Of a DNA stretch of 5,291 nucleotides, positions 4,506 through 5,291 are shown one piece after another; position 1 is the stretch's first letter, and each line of letters starts with the position of its first letter. This DNA is from JANMEX01 sp041751995 (lineage in GTDB: Bacteria; Pseudomonadota; Alphaproteobacteria; Rhizobiales; Rhizobiaceae), in assembly GCA_041751995.1 (NCBI GenBank), contig JBGSHY010000002.1, forward strand, positions 1 through 5,291, written 5' to 3'. Made by a program: the position numbers and the translations under genes. The notes under the pieces were generated by a model that saw nothing but the letters and a program-made list of their open reading frames with translations, was not told the DNA's origin and searched no databases.

Positions 4506-5291
4506 ATGCCGCCTTTCAAATCCAACGGCCATGAAATCCTCACACCAACCGAAATGGGCGAAGCCGACCGGCTGACGATTGCTTCCGGCATCGACGGTCT
4601 GGTGCTGATGGAGGCGGCCGGACATGCGGTGAAGGATGTGGTGCTTGAGCATTATCCCGATGTGAAGCGCGCCGTGATCTTGTGCGGTCCGGGCAACAAT
4701 GGCGGCGATGGTTACGTTGTCGCCCGGCTCTTGAGAGAGCGCGGCGTTATGGTGGCGCTGCACCTTAATGCCGAGCCACGCTTGGATTCTGATGCCGCCA
4801 AGGCTGCAGCGCGTTGGCGCGGCGCATGCCTGCCGCTTGGCAATCTTGCAATATCCGCCGGCGATGTGGTGATTGATGCGCTTTATGGCGCCGGGTTCAA
4901 GGGCAGGCTGGAAGGCGCGGATGCTGCGGCGGCAGCGTTGGTGCGGGAAAGCGGGGTGCCTGTTGTCGCCGTCGACCTTCCGAGCGGGCTGTCCGGCCTC
5001 ACCGGCACGGCGGATGGCGAGGCGTTTCGGGCAGACCATACGGTGACCTTTTTCCGCAAGAAGCCGGGACATTTGCTCCAGCCCGGGCGGGCGCTGTGCG
5101 GGCAGGTGCATGTAGCCGATATCGGGATCAGCCCGTGTGTGCTCGGTACAATCAATCCAAAGCTATTTGAGAATAGCCCACACTCCTATGAAAGTGACCT
5201 GCCCCGGCCTTCCGTGACGACACACAAATATGCAAGGGGCGCTGTCGGCGTATTTTCCTGCGAGGCTCATGCCACCGGCGCGGCGCGGCTT
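4506..5291 (+). CDS. nnr: Bifunctional NAD(P)H-hydrate epimerase / ADP-dependent dehydratase, 3' end cut by window
   Basis: My translation gives 262 residues open to the window edge. The ATG at 4506 is preceded by AAGGGA with 8 bases between. The N-terminal YjeF_N (epimerase) domain, about 12-215, is complete: LMEAAG (34-39), the loop GPGNNGGDGYVVAR (61-74), the metal-site region IDALYGAG (123-130), and VDLPSGLSGLTG (156-167), ending in DIGI (205-208). From about residue 226 the ribokinase-like YjeF_C (dehydratase) domain starts with THKYARGAVGVFS and TGAARL. The full fused enzyme is usually about 500 residues, so about half is missing. It repairs damaged NADH/NADPH: the epimerase interconverts R- and S-hydrates and the kinase-like half dehydrates the S form using ADP. 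It is cytoplasmic housekeeping. In many Hyphomicrobiales this gene precedes glnB-glnA, so those may lie just right of the window (inference). The GG usually seen after the FS strand reads CE here. Confidence 0.93.
   Translation, partial: MPPFKSNGHEILTPTEMGEADRLTIASGIDGLVLMEAAGHAVKDVVLEHYPDVKRAVILCGPGNNGGDGYVVARLLRERGVMVALHLNAEPRLDSDAAKAAARWRGACLPLGNLAISAGDVVIDALYGAGFKGRLEGADAAAAALVRESGVPVVAVDLPSGLSGLTGTADGEAFRADHTVTFFRKKPGHLLQPGRALCGQVHVADIGISPCVLGTINPKLFENSPHSYESDLPRPSVTTHKYARGAVGVFSCEAHATGAARL

Noticed and set aside
3825..5111. 428-codon open frame on the minus strand
   Set aside because: It lies opposite the 222-residue membrane protein and the hydrate-repair enzyme. Both of those have full motifs or clear topology and good ribosome-binding sites. 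The minus-strand translation is rich in Arg, His and Gln with no recognisable domain, typical of an antisense shadow in GC-rich DNA.

Overview
The window looks like ordinary chromosome from an alphaproteobacterium of the order Hyphomicrobiales (Rhizobiales), most likely near Brucella/Ochrobactrum, Phyllobacterium or Mesorhizobium. This rests on GC-rich codon use, the types of genes present (ScfR-type regulator, DUF3309 protein, fused NAD(P)H-hydrate repair enzyme) and small proteins that resemble ones I remember from that order. The genus assignment is inference. I see no insertion sequence, phage, CRISPR array, tRNA or rRNA.

Layout. A long reading frame on the minus strand fills positions 1-1297 and runs off the left edge. 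It is an XRE-type regulator of the short-chain fatty acyl (ScfR/RamB/PccR) family. Its upstream region (1298-1578) carries a cluster of TTTACAA direct repeats, which are good candidates for its own operator, and a sigma70-like promoter that they overlap. Everything else reads rightward: an 87-residue soluble protein (1579-1842) with a strong terminator; a 48-residue single-span membrane protein (2049-2195); a 54-residue DUF3309 protein made of two similar hydrophobic halves (2321-2485); an aldo/keto reductase with an intact catalytic tetrad (2645-3676); a 222-residue protein with two membrane spans and a helical periplasmic domain (3762-4430); and the first 262 residues of a fused NAD(P)H-hydrate epimerase/dehydratase (4506 to the right edge).

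How they fit together. These look like separate transcription units rather than one pathway operon. Gaps between genes are 75 to about 280 bases, and the only convincing Rho-independent terminator follows the 87-residue gene. The regulator presumably controls short-chain acyl-CoA metabolism (acetate, propionate, glyoxylate cycle or methylcitrate) and probably itself. The hydrate-repair enzyme is housekeeping metabolite repair. No new defence or mobile system is visible. The most interesting signal is the repeat cluster in front of the regulator, with related single sites before two other genes.
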